Shown here: in pieces, positions 1-11,616 of the stretch | Position numbering within the stretch: position 1 is the stretch's first letter | Layout of the letters: each line of letters begins with the position of its first letter | Source: Ziziphus jujuba | Lineage: Eukaryota; Streptophyta; Magnoliopsida; Rosales; Rhamnaceae | DNA: 64,000 nt | Assembly: GCF_031755915.1 (NCBI RefSeq) | Contig: NC_083386.1 | Location: forward strand, 8,680,001 to 8,744,000 | Direction: 5' to 3' | Made by a program: the position numbers and the translations under genes | The notes under the pieces: generated by a model | Database searches by the model: none | What the model was told of the DNA's origin: nothing | Seen by the model: only the letters and a program-made list of their open reading frames with translations

Positions 1-1470
1 ATTTGAAAAATAGTATGATTCCCATGGTGAGTTTTGGAAAAATGGTTATTTTTAAAAATAATATGATTATTTGTTTTAGACGCACTCATACATTACTAGT
101 GGTCTGTACTGTGTATGTGGATGAGCGCGTAAGTTATAATGTTTCCTTTGAGTTGCCATCGGGCCGAGGATAGGCAAGTTTGATATTGGCCATAAGCTGC
201 CCCCCTCCATGGCCTGGTTGACGGTTTAGGCAACGATGCTGTCAGGACGCCAAAGCGACCGTATGCAAATTTTTCTCTTTAGCCTCCCGTAGAATGGTGC
301 TCAGGACGCTGGGTATCGTAGGGCATCACTGGTATATAGTGTGGTGCGTCAAGTATTATTTTTCTGATATAAATTTCAAATCCTAAAGTTTTAAAATCGT
401 ATTTGAATTAAATGTATTTAACTTGTTTTATCACCTATTTACAATTAGTATTTTCTAAAATATATTTATTCATATTTTATGTTACTTATTATAAATTAAT
501 ATTTTTAAAATGCATCTTGTCATAAAAATATTATATAGATTGGTTGAATATTTCAAAATGAATATTATAATATTTTTCAATCACTTATTTTACATGATTG
601 TTTGTAATTATTTAAATTATATTTTTGATACTGTTTATTTTGATTTATTAAATCAAATTTTACGAATTAGATATTGAATTTCTCTTTTATGTTATATTCC
701 TTTAATGCAAGTATTCGAAATTTATTTTATTATATTTCATTACATTTAAGTCGTATTTGAATTATTTAATTATTTATTAGATTAATTATTCCTTGATTTT
801 TAAGGCATAAAAGATTGGGTTTTGCGAAAATATTTTAAAAGGAGAACCTTTCCAACGGAGTGAATGGTGAAAGTTTTGAGGAAAAATATTATTTTCAATT
901 AATTATTTATTTACTTATTTATTCTTAATTAATCAAATGTATTATAATTATCGTTACTATTATAATTGTACAGTAGATAGGGTCACTCACTGAGATGATT
1001 AGCATCTCATATTTCTAAATTCCGTTCTCCTAGGTACAAGGATTGGGAGACGTTGATCGTCCGGGACGAGCCCGATGTCTCAGTTCATTATCGAAAGTCC
1101 AAGAAGCATTTCCTCATTTTTTCCTCTTCATCTTGTATTGCTTTTTTATCTGACATTGTATTAATTTTATATTTATTTGTATAATACTCTGTATACTGTA
1201 TTGGACACATTTTATTAAATACTGTATTAATTCCCTGTTATTATTTTAGAGTGCTGTAAATTTGTAGAAACAAATTATAGTAATGTGAGTGGAATAAGGT
1301 GGTGTATATAAAAGTGTGTTTTCAATACAGGAAAATTTTGGTAAGTCCAACCCTTAGGGGAGGTTTTGTTGGATTTTCCATTGAAGAATCCGGTAGGATT
1401 TTCCTGGAATCAGGGCTTGTCTAAGGTTCCAATGAGAAATTTTAGATGGGTCCTGACAATAATTTTAGAC
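1..1470. repeat. probable LTR-retrotransposon-derived non-coding DNA
   Basis: No coding region is supported here. The segment mixes a GC-richer block (about 130-350) with AT-rich filler and a palindrome at about 992-1010 (TGAGATGATTAGCATCTCA) followed by a pyrimidine/GC-rich stretch ending near 1110. That arrangement resembles plant LTR-type elements I have seen, but no terminal repeats, primer-binding site or polymerase domain lies inside the window. The left edge truncates it. It sits where the duplicated-unit pattern seen further right would predict an mTERF copy next to the jasmonate gene. The call is inference from texture and stays weak. Confidence 0.3.
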
Positions 1471-1724
1471 CTCTAACTTCTCTCTAATACAATATAGTAC
1501 ATATTGCATTAGTAGGATAAACTTTAAAATCATTCCTTCATGTCCAAGTATATGTAAACTCTGAGAGAAATGACTGTCTGGCTTGGAAGCAAGCCTTATT
1601 ACATTCATGAAAGCTAGCATTTGAAAATGCACACACATGCATAATTATATACATAGCATTTGAGGCTGGCTGTGAGAGCCTTATTATTATTTCACATACA
1701 CACATAATTATACTGTTTTGGTCA

Positions 1725-2523
1725 TCATGATGCAGAAGTAGGAACTTGAAGACCATCCAGAGTTATTATTCCCTCAAAGATTGGAGTAGGGCCATAGTGA
1801 CCCGTGACAACTGACTTGTATCCATAACCAGTGGCAGAGAAAGTTTTGAAGTCACTTTTCTCCATTGTGTTCAAAATTGTACGCCAATTCCCTTTCTCAT
1901 CCATAAAGTGGAAAAGCTCTTGGATTTCAGTATACACCTGCAATTATACACATGTATACAATATCACAAATGATGAATGGTTGTTAAATTAATGTCGCAA
2001 ATATTAAATAAATTACAACTATCACATCCATTAAATAAGAAACCATACATATATATATATATATATATATAGATATATGAAAAATCATTTCTTATACATG
2101 ATAGGATGGTTCTGGATAAAAAAAAAAAAAAAATCGTACCTTGTTTGGGTCTTTAAGATCCGCTGGAGTGTCCCAAGCCTGCATGACATCGCAATATTTC
2201 TGAGGCTCATATTGGATGCGATACACAACAGCCCCAGTTGATCCTCCTGTGCCACTTTCATGCACAAAAGAATGCCATGCGCCATTTGGAATTTCCATTT
2301 GAGGTTTTGGGGCAGTTTCGCCGTAAGCAGTGCCACGCCAATCATGAGGGTAAAGAAACCTGATGGTGTCTCCAGTAGCATTGTAAACCATGCAAAGCGT
2401 GACGCTGGAGTGATCGATCTTCACCGCCTCTTGCTTCAGATATTCGATGGTGAAGGACTTCTTATAATCCTTGTCTATGGTATTCAGAGCGTCTTGCGCC
2501 CTTGCTTTGCGGTCCTCGGCCAT
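1725..2523 (-). CDS. 23-kDa jasmonate-induced protein-like
   Basis: Two-exon gene: exon 1 is complement(2140..2523) and exon 2 is complement(1725..1937), joined in phase 0 by a GT-AG intron of about 200 bp. The product is 198 residues (about 22 kDa), close to the usual size of the jasmonate-induced 23-kDa family. I recognise the family by the block VYNATGDTIRFLYPHDWRG, the following PNGAWHSFVHE and the AVVYRIQY segment. The biochemical role of these soluble, stress- and jasmonate-responsive proteins is not established. The ATG at 2523 (MAEDRKARA) was chosen over an in-frame ATG 31 codons upstream because family members start close to this point and the extension looks like 5' UTR. Degenerate copies of its 3' part occur at about 6.0-6.4 kb and 9.86 kb, so it belongs to a local duplication. 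Confidence 0.8.
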
Positions 2524-3060
2524 TTTGATCTTATTGAAACTTGAAACAATTTGAAAGGTTAAAAGAGTGCGCTTAATTTGTGATGGGATTAGAGACTTAT
2601 AGAAGTGTGTGTGCATGCCTTTGTTGCCTTTTCTAGGGTATAACTATAGCCATGCACCAATCGTGTTGAAATTAATTAAATTAAGCACAATGCATGCACA
2701 CAATAGTTTAATAGTTTAATTAAGCTAATAATTCATATGATTACACATTAATTAATTCACTAGAGACAATTAAGCAGCGCATGTTGTCAAAAAACGAAGC
2801 CTAGCACACATTTTCTCAAGCAAATTTTCAAACGCCTTTATCTTATCTCCTCGTAAGATTAATCACCCACATGCTCTTGCATGCCTCCACGTTTTATATT
2901 GTTACATGTAATACACGTATTTTGATAATATAGTGTATATTCTATAAAATATCTCCACTTTTTACCGGGCTATAGTTTTTTGAGTGGTTGTAATTCAACA
3001 TCAAAGCTTGATAACCTATAAGCTTTTATTTTTTTATTTTTTTACATATATTTTCATGCA

Positions 3061-3156
3061 TATATATATATATATATATATCAAAGAGTGTTTATATGAT
3101 TTCTGAAAATATATGGAAAGGCATTTTGTAAATAGAAAACAGCTTAACAAAAGGGG

Positions 3157-3220
<64 letters not shown>
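3061..3220. repeat. compound AT / GT / GA microsatellites
   Basis: An AT run at about 3061-3080 is followed after some 80 bp by a continuous AT-GT-AT-GA compound microsatellite (about 3158-3220). It lies in the gene-free stretch upstream of the jasmonate-induced gene. The rest of 2.6-3.9 kb is AT-rich and I see no gene in it. Confidence 0.85.
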
Positions 3221-3221
<1 letters not shown>

Positions 3222-3916
3222 TTTTTTGACAAATATGACGGGTGTATATTATGCTAAAAAATTATTTAAGAGCATGGTAAGCACGTATTATCAAAATTAG
3301 AATAAAAATAAAATAAAATTACAGCGTAGCCACGAGTCAGAATTCTGCCCCTGGTACAATTTCAAATGACTTGTATATATCTATTCCAACTTTCTAAGAC
3401 GTTTTGCATGTGTTCATGTTATTCAATAGATATATACATACACATATCCAATTGATAAATACAATCAAATTATGGATAGCACTAATTGCTACGTTGATTA
3501 ATAAAATCAATAATTTTGTATGGTGCCTTTCCACATGCATTTGAAAACAAGTGATAATATTTTATAAATAGTTTTTACATGCATGCGAAGCATGGTGATA
3601 ATAATTAATATTATGAAAGCTAAGATAACGTCTCTGGAATAACAAAAACTCAAGGTTCGATCGGAATGGTACTATAACATATGTTTGCTATGTTACTAAG
3701 AACTCAAAGAAGGAACATCATTTTGATTTGGATAGATTGGAGGAGCCAAGAAGATTCCTGCCTCATTCAATTTCATGAGAGTTTAAACTAATACTCTATA
3801 ATTTGCATCTCTACTAGATTATACACAAATCAACTTAGAATGAATAGACAGTAAGGCTTTAATCTCCTCCACGAAATGACAATCAGCATGTAAAAAAGAT
3901 ACAGCATCTTTAGTAT

Positions 3917-4185
3917 CTAATTAACTGCAACTTGAGAGTCAGAAACAATCCCTCCCACCATGCATCCATTTTGTACACCAAATCCAATTGCCTCTTTGAT
4001 TGCCAAAAGCCAATAGTTAAAGAATTACATTTTGGAACACAGGCTTTGTAAGGGTGCATGGCCATGAACTGTCCATCAGAATTTCGAATTGCAACACAAC
4101 ACCACACCACTCCTCAACATCCCCAACAGCTCCATCAACATTTATTTTAAGAGTACCTAATTCCTTAGGTACCCAAACACTTCTA
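3917..4185 (-). pseudogene. decayed RNase H-like (RVT_3 type) domain fragment
   Basis: Read on the minus strand in two or three frames, this stretch spells a plant RNase H-like domain of the type found in LINE-derived proteins: WVPKELGTLKINVDGA near 4180-4130, then IRNSDGQFMAMHPYKACVP after a frame change, then LLAIKEAIGFGVQNG and VSDSQVAVN before a stop at 3917-3919. The acidic residues expected of the fold (D in NVDGA, E in IKEA, D in VSDS) are visible, but at least two frameshifts separate them, so it is not functional. It is most likely a remnant of a non-LTR retrotransposon or of a host RNase H-like gene derived from one. Confidence 0.65.
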
Positions 4186-4647
4186 GTTACCGAAGCCACA
4201 TCATTTAAAAAAAAAAAAAAAAAATTACCAAACGTACCAAACATAGAAAAAATTAAGCAGATTCTATCTTTATTATTATTATTTGTGCAGAACGTTGATA
4301 TGCTAGTTTGGATTTCAAATTAAATATTCAGTTTGTGCGCTAAGAAGTGAGAAGAAACTTTTGTATAATAGTTCTAGTGCTACTAAAAACTAAGTCTTTG
4401 AGAGAAGTGTCTAAAACTCCAAATTAATTATAAAAATTTAGAACAAATTTGGTTGATTCTGTAAATTACAAAAAAATTGTAAAATCCCTCTCTCCTCCTC
4501 GTACATCACTCAGATAAGCTAAAATGATTTAATTTTGTTTAAAAAAACAATTATGGAATTTTGGATAACATAAAACCTTATGTCTTAAAAATTGTGTGAA
4601 GGAGCTTAAAATTACATTAAATTTAATCAATAAGGTCGCGGCCCAGT

Positions 4648-5190
4648 TTCTACTTTCTCAACCCAGAATGTAAATGAAGGAGGGACGAATGGCTCTCTGC
4701 ATCGAAACTGTGAAGCAATTTGGTCTCCAACCTGGTCATTCAATGTACACAGAAGCTGTTCGAGTAAAGGCCTCAATTGTGCGATTCAACATGGAACAAA
4801 AAAGTGCGAGTTTTTCAAGGATTTGGGTTGGTCCGAAGAAGATATTGTTTATGATTTTATACGTTATTCTTCATGTTTAGCTTGTTCGGAGAAGAAAATT
4901 CGTAGAATGGTGGATTTCTATATGAAGACTGCGAAGATGGAGTTGGAAGACATAATTTCTTCTCCGAAGTTGATTAACTATTCCCTTGAGAGAAGAATTC
5001 GTCCAAGGTACCAAGTTTTGAAGGTTTTGGTTACCAAGGGGCTGATTAAACATGACTTCGGGTGTTTTACCAATCTGAGACGACATTCTTGGACAACTTT
5101 GTTTTCAAGTATGCTGGTGAAGTTACAAAATTGTTGGAAATGTATAATGCTGCCAAACGAAAGACAATTTGATGACGATGATATTTGATG
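4648..5190 (+). pseudogene. truncated mTERF pseudogene
   Basis: This matches the 3' half of the intact mTERF gene at 8383-9510. It starts at the equivalent of its LLLSQPRT segment, includes RMALCIETVKQFGLQPGHSM (versus RMAVCIKTVKEFGFQPGYSM) and reaches the C-terminal DDDD-coding end. One-base insertions near 4770 and 4810 shift the frame; the downstream part (LGWSEEDIVYDFIRY onward) is read in a different frame. The N-terminal transit peptide and first repeats are missing. It is a partial tandem copy, now a pseudogene. Its 3' flank, to about 5270, also resembles the region downstream of the intact gene. Confidence 0.85.
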
Positions 5191-5469
5191 GAACAAAGTG
5201 TGGAGATTTTGAATTGTTTGCCACATACATTTGGTGGACTGGGTAGTCTTCAAATTGAAAAGATCTAGCTTGTGCTCGTTTCTTAGGCAACTTTGCTGTA
5301 GAATCTACATTACCTCTTTTCTTTAAGTAACCAATCAAATATCCAAATGAAAGCAAAGAACCAAAATATAAAAAAACAAAAAAAAGGGGGAAAAAGAAAA
5401 TATCTATCCAAATTCATAACCATAGATATTTTTCCATTTGTGTATGTAAATAATACGGAGAGTATGTGG

Positions 5470-6420
5470 AGGCTAACATGAATGCCAAATATTATTAATT
5501 GGTACACATTCCTACATGAATGCACACAATAGTAAGTTTCACCCAAAAGAGAAAAATACACAGTGCATGTTGCATATTTAGGAGGATAAACTTTAAAAAC
5601 ACTTCTCCAAAAGCACGTACATACTTACCTGAATGCACGTCCCGCATTATTAGAGAGAAATGAGTTGAGCCTGGCTGATGCAGAGCTTTATTATTAGAAT
5701 ATCTCCAAAAGGACACTTTAAATTAGAAAGAATTTTCTCTGTGATAAAAAATATTTTTAAAGAGTAGAACTTTAAAAGGTTTAAGCAATTCTCTAAATAT
5801 TGTGTTTTTTATTTTTTTCTATAAATATTTATTATTATATTTATTTTTTTCTCTTTTTTTTATCTGAATTCTCTTTATCAATATACAGAAGCAATAAAAA
5901 TTAATAATTAAAATATCAACAGTTTAAAAGTTTGTTTAATATTAAATTAAATTATATAATATTTAATATTAAAAATGAATTTTATTGTTTCTGAAACTCA
6001 AATTCATTTTTTATATTCAATATGAGTTATTATTCTATCAAAAATTGGTAGAAGGCCATCGTGATTTGTGACCACTTGTATCAATAAAAAAAAGAAATGT
6101 TTTGGCGTCACTTTTCTCGATTTTGTTCTACATTATACCCCAATTTTCTTTTTAATTTTTTTTTAATTTTTTTGTAAATAAATAAATATTTGAGGGTAGA
6201 GATTGGCATGTCCATGTAATGCTGACTCATTCGCATTGATTAAGCAATTTTCAAACATCTGTATTTGTAATTTCACAGTATATGAAGAAATCTCTAGTAC
6301 GAGCAATGGTGAAACCTGAACTTTCGTTCTTTTGATCAAACTCCAAGCTTTTTATGAATCTATCTGTTAGCACGAGGATGATTGTCCACGAAGTGGAAAA
6401 GCTCTTGGATTTCAGTTTAA
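5470..6420 (-). pseudogene. relic of the 23-kDa jasmonate-induced protein gene
   Basis: About 6018-6165 aligns, with many mutations and indels, to the exon 2 segment at about 1755-1893. About 6388-6420 aligns to 1897-1935, including AAAGCTCTTGGATTTCAGT shared by both. About 225 bp of AT-rich sequence separates the two blocks in the relic. About 5500-5700 also resembles the 3' flank of the intact gene (1490-1680), with another AT-rich gap before 6018. Stops and frameshifts are abundant, so it is dead. It faces the mTERF pseudogene tail-to-tail, as the third fragment at 9.86 kb does with the intact mTERF. Confidence 0.7.
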
Positions 6421-6737
6421 TGTCATAAGAATCGAATAGTTTTTAAATTAAGTACATATTTATGACAATGGTCAGGTTGATGAAAGTATATTAAACGTGG
6501 TCTAGGTGGGAAATTTATTTTATTTTGTTTATTTATTTTTTTTTTTAAATTAAGGAGGTAAAAATTGAAATATGGATGAAGTTTAGGATTATTTTATTAT
6601 TAACTCAAAATTATTATATAATTAATTTTTTATTTTTTTAAAAATGATGTGGAAAAATCAACGTATGGTGTTCATGTTTGTGGTATGAATTTTTTTTTTT
6701 TTTTTAAACTAAACATTCTTTGTCTTTTTAATTATGC

Positions 6738-8182
6738 AGGCATGGCCAGGGAAGAAAAAGTCGGCGAAACAATCGATATTTCGGCGATATTATCGGGTTT
6801 TGACCATCGACGACCCCGATAGAGGGGGGTAAGAAATATCTGTCAGTGGTGCCGGAGAAATCTCGATGTTATCGCAAAATATCATGGGCATCATCTAAAA
6901 TCGATGGAAATCACAGGTTGCCGGTGGATAATTGTAGAAACACGACGAAAATATCGGTTATCGGTTGAAATTTGATGGACATCTCGACCCTCTCTTTCTC
7001 ATTTCTTTCAGTGAAGATCTGCAACTGGGTTAGATTTACTTTCTTTTTCCAGTTTCTCAGTCACAGGCATCATTTTTTCAGCAAGATTTGTGTTCTCTAG
7101 CAATCAAAGCCAGCATAGCTCTTTCCCAAGTCAAAAAGAGATTTCCAGGAACTTTACCAGTAAATGGTTTTGGTCAAAGCCACTGCTTCGTGATCTCTAG
7201 TAATCTTGTTGGTTCCATTTCCATCGGGCAACCTGAGATGCAATTCGGTTTCTTCGTGATCTCTGATGTTTGAGATGCAATTAGTACTTCTCATCCTCCA
7301 CACCAATCGTTGATTGCCCCTAATCAATTTTCCCCTTTTCGAATTTCTATCTTTCTGTTTTTATATTTTTTATTTTATTTTTTTTTTTTAGGGAGTTTTG
7401 TTTTGGTTTTGTCCTGGTCGGTGAAGAAGGATGCAAGGAAAATAAGAAAAAAAGGGAAGTACAGAAAAGAGTAGGAGAAAAAGAAAAAAAAAAAGTGTGA
7501 AAGGTTTTGGAAGAGGACCAAATGGTCCGAATGTGTGAAGTCTTATTGCATGACAAGTGGTGTCCATACTGTTTGTATTCTTGCTATTTTTTTTTTTTTT
7601 AAATTAGCGAAGTTGGATAGTTCCGAATAAATTGTAGAACTAATATTCTGTTTTATTTTTTAAAAAGATAATAATAATAATTAATAAATTCTATTTTATT
7701 AAACTGAAAAATTGAGAAAGTTCATGATTTGTAAAAATTTTTAAGTTTTCACCCCTATGGCTTTGCTACAATTAATGAAGGAGCATTGAAGTCTGCAATA
7801 TTGTATAATCAATTTGAAATATTAAAGAATTTTTTTTTTATTGATAATGAATTATGAATTGTATTTGAAAATTTTATGTATTTTAATATTATTTATTAAA
7901 ATTTTTTATATTTCAATGCTAACAAAAATTATATTTTTTTAGGATAATTATTAGTATTTATAGACTATATTATTATTTTTGTATTCTAATTATTATATTT
8001 TTATATTATTTTACAATATTAATTATCTTATTTGTAAAAATTTATATTTTAAATTAAATATTTATAATTTTTATAATTTTATTGATATTTCCATCGATAT
8101 CAACATTTCTATCGATATTTCCATCAAATTATATCCTCGATATTTCCATCGATATGGATATTTTTATCATTGGGCATGGCTA
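6738..8182. mobile_element. probable non-autonomous DNA transposon with subterminal repeats
   Basis: The left end (GCATGGCCAGG at about 6738) and the right end (rc GCCATGCCCAA near 8182) form a short imperfect terminal inverted repeat. Inside both ends lie clusters of ATCGATATTTC/ATCGATGGAAAT motifs: about 6770-6970 on the left and 8080-8165 on the right, the latter with repeated TCGATATTTCCATCGATAT units. The middle is AT-rich with a GC-richer stretch at 6990-7300 that shows no convincing protein. Subterminal arrays of this kind are typical of hAT- or Mutator-type elements. No transposase is visible and I could not define a target-site duplication. The right end lies about 200 bp upstream of the mTERF start codon. 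Confidence 0.5.
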
Positions 8183-8382
8183 CTACATTATCTTGTGTGA
8201 AGGCAGGAAGTACTGATTTCTTCGTTAGATTTCGGCTGAGTTTGAATTGGAAATAATAGTTTTTTGTGTAATATGGTGTGGTATTGGATACCAATATTAC
8301 CCTTATAATTTTCTTGATGATAATCGGAGTTGATATATATCTTTCATTATTTTTGTGGAATCGAAGTTTGCGATAGTTAGCA

Positions 8383-9510
8383 ATGCATTTGAAAAATCTG
8401 CTTTCTTTATTGCAAAAACGTTTTTTGGCAACATCGGCAACACTTTCTACCACTTCTGCTACTTCACAACCAAACCCATCATCATCATCATTCACAGTTC
8501 ATTTCTTGGTAAACTCATGTGGGCTTCCATTGGAAGTCGCACTCTCTGCCTCCAAAACCATCCAACTCGATCGCAACAATGCCCAGAAACCCCAATCCCT
8601 GCTCAGTTTCTTAAAATCTTACAAATTCAACGATACCCAGATAGCCAAATTGATCTCAAAGCGTCCCTCCACCCTCCAATCCAGGATACATAACAATCTC
8701 GAGCCCAAATTTCAGTTCTTGATCGAAAATGGCTTCGGCGGCGAGCTTCTTCCGAAGCTGATCTTGTCGAATACCGAAATTCTGTCTCGGAGCTTGGGTT
8801 CCCACATAAAACCAACCTACAAATTGCTCAAGAAATTCTTAAAAACCGAGGAGAGTGTTGTTGTTTCAGTGAAGCGAGCTTCATGGCTTTTAACCATGGA
8901 TGCTGAAGCTAAATTGGTACCAATTATGGAGCTTTTCGTAAGAGAAGGAGTTCCTGATGAGCGGGTGACCCACCTTCTGCTTTCTCAGCCCAGAACTTTC
9001 GTGCAAAACGTTGACAGAATGGCTGTCTGCATCAAAACCGTGAAGGAATTTGGTTTCCAACCTGGTTATTCAATGTTCACAGAAGCTGTTCGAGTAAAGT
9101 CCTCAATGAGCGATTCAACATGGAACAAGAAGGTGCAAGTTTTCAAGGATTTGGGTTGGTCTGAACAAGATATTGCTTATGCTTTTGTACGTTCTCCGAG
9201 GTTTTTAGCTTGTTCGGAGGAGAAGATTCGGACAACCATGGATTTCTATGTGAATACTATGAAGTTGGAGTTAAAGAAGATAGTTTCTTTTCCAAAGTTG
9301 TTTAACTATTCCATTGAGACAAGAGTTCGTCCAAGGTACCGAGTTCTGAAGGTTTTGGTTTCTAAGGGGCTGATTAAACATGACATCAAACCTGTTTGGG
9401 TGTTTCAACAAACTGAGACAAGATTCTTGGACAACTTTGTTCTCAAGTATGTTGGTGATGTTCCAAATTTGTTGGAAATTTATAATGCTGCCGAAACAAA
9501 GGCAATTTGA
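8383..9510 (+). CDS. mTERF family protein, organellar
   Basis: Intact single-exon gene of 375 residues, as is common for the expanded mitochondrial/plastid transcription termination factor family in plants. The first ~45 residues (MHLKNLLSLLQKRFLATSAT, then Ser/Thr-rich) look like an organellar presequence, probably mitochondrial. The body is a series of ~35-residue alpha-helical mTERF repeats, each with a conserved proline (ISKRPSTLQ, ILSNTEILSR, LLSQPRTFV, VRSPRFLAC, VSFPKLFNY), ending in RPRYRVLKVLVSKGLIKHD. These proteins bind organellar nucleic acid and influence transcription, splicing or translation; the specific target cannot be read from sequence. The 5' flank is occupied by a probable transposon and a truncated copy lies 3.7 kb to the left. 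Confidence 0.9.
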   Translation: MHLKNLLSLLQKRFLATSATLSTTSATSQPNPSSSSFTVHFLVNSCGLPLEVALSASKTIQLDRNNAQKPQSLLSFLKSYKFNDTQIAKLISKRPSTLQSRIHNNLEPKFQFLIENGFGGELLPKLILSNTEILSRSLGSHIKPTYKLLKKFLKTEESVVVSVKRASWLLTMDAEAKLVPIMELFVREGVPDERVTHLLLSQPRTFVQNVDRMAVCIKTVKEFGFQPGYSMFTEAVRVKSSMSDSTWNKKVQVFKDLGWSEQDIAYAFVRSPRFLACSEEKIRTTMDFYVNTMKLELKKIVSFPKLFNYSIETRVRPRYRVLKVLVSKGLIKHDIKPVWVFQQTETRFLDNFVLKYVGDVPNLLEIYNAAETKAI

Positions 9511-9855
9511 TGATGATGATGATATTTGATAGAACAAAGTTTTGAGTTTTTTTGAAATTGTGGTAATTTAAGATTGGTTTTCTTTGCTATGCATGATGAA
9601 ACTAAACTAAACTAAACTTCTTTGTGCCTTTTCTTTTGGTCACAGGCCACAATGCATATTTTATGAGCTTTATATAATTTCTTTATAATTATACAAATTC
9701 TATGTTCTCATTTATATGCACATTATTGTATGTATGAAAGGGGTTTTAGTTTCTACGATTTTGCATTTGTAATCCGTACCCATCGACTATCAACAAGTAA
9801 TAAGCATTAGATTCGGCGGACTGGTATTCTTCAAAATGAAAAAGATCTAGCTTGC

Positions 9856-9912
9856 AAAAGCAGGGGGTTGAAGACCATCCATAGTTATTATTTCCGTATC
9901 AAAATTTTAAGG
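9856..9912 (-). pseudogene. short fragment of the jasmonate-induced protein gene end
   Basis: About 55 bp matches the 3' coding end of the intact gene at 1731-1785, including the shared block TTGAAGACCATCCA and the following AGTTATTATT. It is followed by unrelated sequence. Upstream, 9813-9856 matches 5235-5275 after the mTERF pseudogene (shared AAAAGATCTAGCTTG), so the same mTERF/jasmonate junction exists twice. Confidence 0.65.
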
Positions 9913-11616
9913 AGTTTGAAAATCATCCAACTGGAGCAATAAATTGGGGAGCAAATTTCTTCCACAATACATTGGGGAACAAATTTCTTCCAGAATCCAT
10001 AGGACGGAAAAAAATATATAATAAAAATAATAATAATAAGAAGCGAATCTATATGTGCTGTAGGAATTAAAGGAAAACTAAAAATAAATAATAAATTAAA
10101 ATTAAAGATAAACTACCTGCATCACATTAATAGAGTTTCTACTCTAGGAATGAGCTACAGACCTAAGGTATCCCATATCTAGGTTTTGGTTGCATCACAC
10201 AAAATCTGATCCTTCTTTTCCATTCATATTCTATTTAAGAATGACTTTACAAAAGGATTAAAGAGATTCGTGAACAATAAGTTATATAAACCAAAAGTTA
10301 CCGAATCCACAAACATACCAGCAAATTAAGCATCTAATGCATGAACATAGAATCTTGGGGTAGTATTTAAAACCATTTAAGGACTCTTATTGTTGTAGCA
10401 ACAAATATCTAGGTCCAAAATATTCCAAATATCATTCATACTTCAATTATATAATATCCCAATAAAACCAAGATCATCTAGATCATAACGAAGTTTAAGC
10501 TTTAAAATCTGATTGTTCTCTCTTTTGAAAGAGCTTCAAGGGTCATTCTAACATCTTTACATCAGTATGCTATTTAAGAAATTTGGGATACACACCCAGC
10601 TAAGAATGTTAGACCAATGTAACTCAGTTCCATCAATTCTTACATTGCATATCATGATATATTATCTTGACATCCATTAGCATGTTCGATGCATCCTAAA
10701 ATATCTTTCCATATTCCATAACTTCTGGAAACCTTCTTGAAGCAAATGTAATGGCAATTAACAGCAGAAAACTATTGCATAAATTTGAATATGCCATATA
10801 ATAATTCCTGCTAGAGGACCCATAAAATCATCAATGATAACACCGCAAAACCTACTCTACTTTGTGAACAGAACTTCAATACTGGATGAAAAGACTCTGC
10901 ATTAACTACTGTCATGTACTTCCTTTTTCTTTTTCGTTTTCTTTTTTTTTTATTTTTATTTTTATTTTTATTTTAATTAATTTTTTATTTCCTCATATTG
11001 AACTTTTGAGAGTTTAGCTAAAGAATGAAGAAAACCCACCTACGAACACCCAATATCAGAAAATGCTAATTGCATTGTAAGCAAACTGAAAAAGAACCTA
11101 AAATAAAAACCCAGCTATGGAATCCCAATCCAAACCCCAAGCAAGGCAGAAATCCAACATAAGATGATTTACCAACTTGCAACTAAAATTACATAGACAA
11201 TGTTAGTTCAAAATATAATTCAATCTGTCCACAGGACAAAATCTTGGGAAACAATTTCAAACTTAGATCCTGAAAAAAACCAATCTGCCACCATTTTGTG
11301 GAATTGGTCCATAAGCCACAAGCCATAAAAGAATAAACAACTTGGACAAACATCAAGATATGGAAATTTCAGTTTTACAATCATAATAAGCAGCAACTTG
11401 GGAATGTGAATAATAAGAATGTGTATGCAATAATTAAAGATAATTAGAAGGCAATTAAATTCCAGAACTACCAGATAACAAGCATTTTAATTTGGGAATT
11501 GCTAACAATTGCTATTCTTCCTTTAACATTGTCTACACAGTCAGCAGTATACAATGGAAATATCCTTCTATATCATCAGAAAACCAAACCCATGAAGAAA
11601 GAAATCTTTATCCAAT
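9913..11616. other. intergenic, no gene seen
   Basis: AT-rich sequence without a supported reading frame. It contains a TTTTTA-type low-complexity run at about 10921-10990. The right part probably includes the 3' UTR of the minus-strand YIPF5-like gene. Confidence 0.6.

Noticed and set aside
8099..8165. Possible CRISPR-like array of ATCGATATTTCCATCGATAT units
   Set aside because: Irregular spacing, no unique spacers and eukaryotic context; better explained as transposon subterminal repeats.
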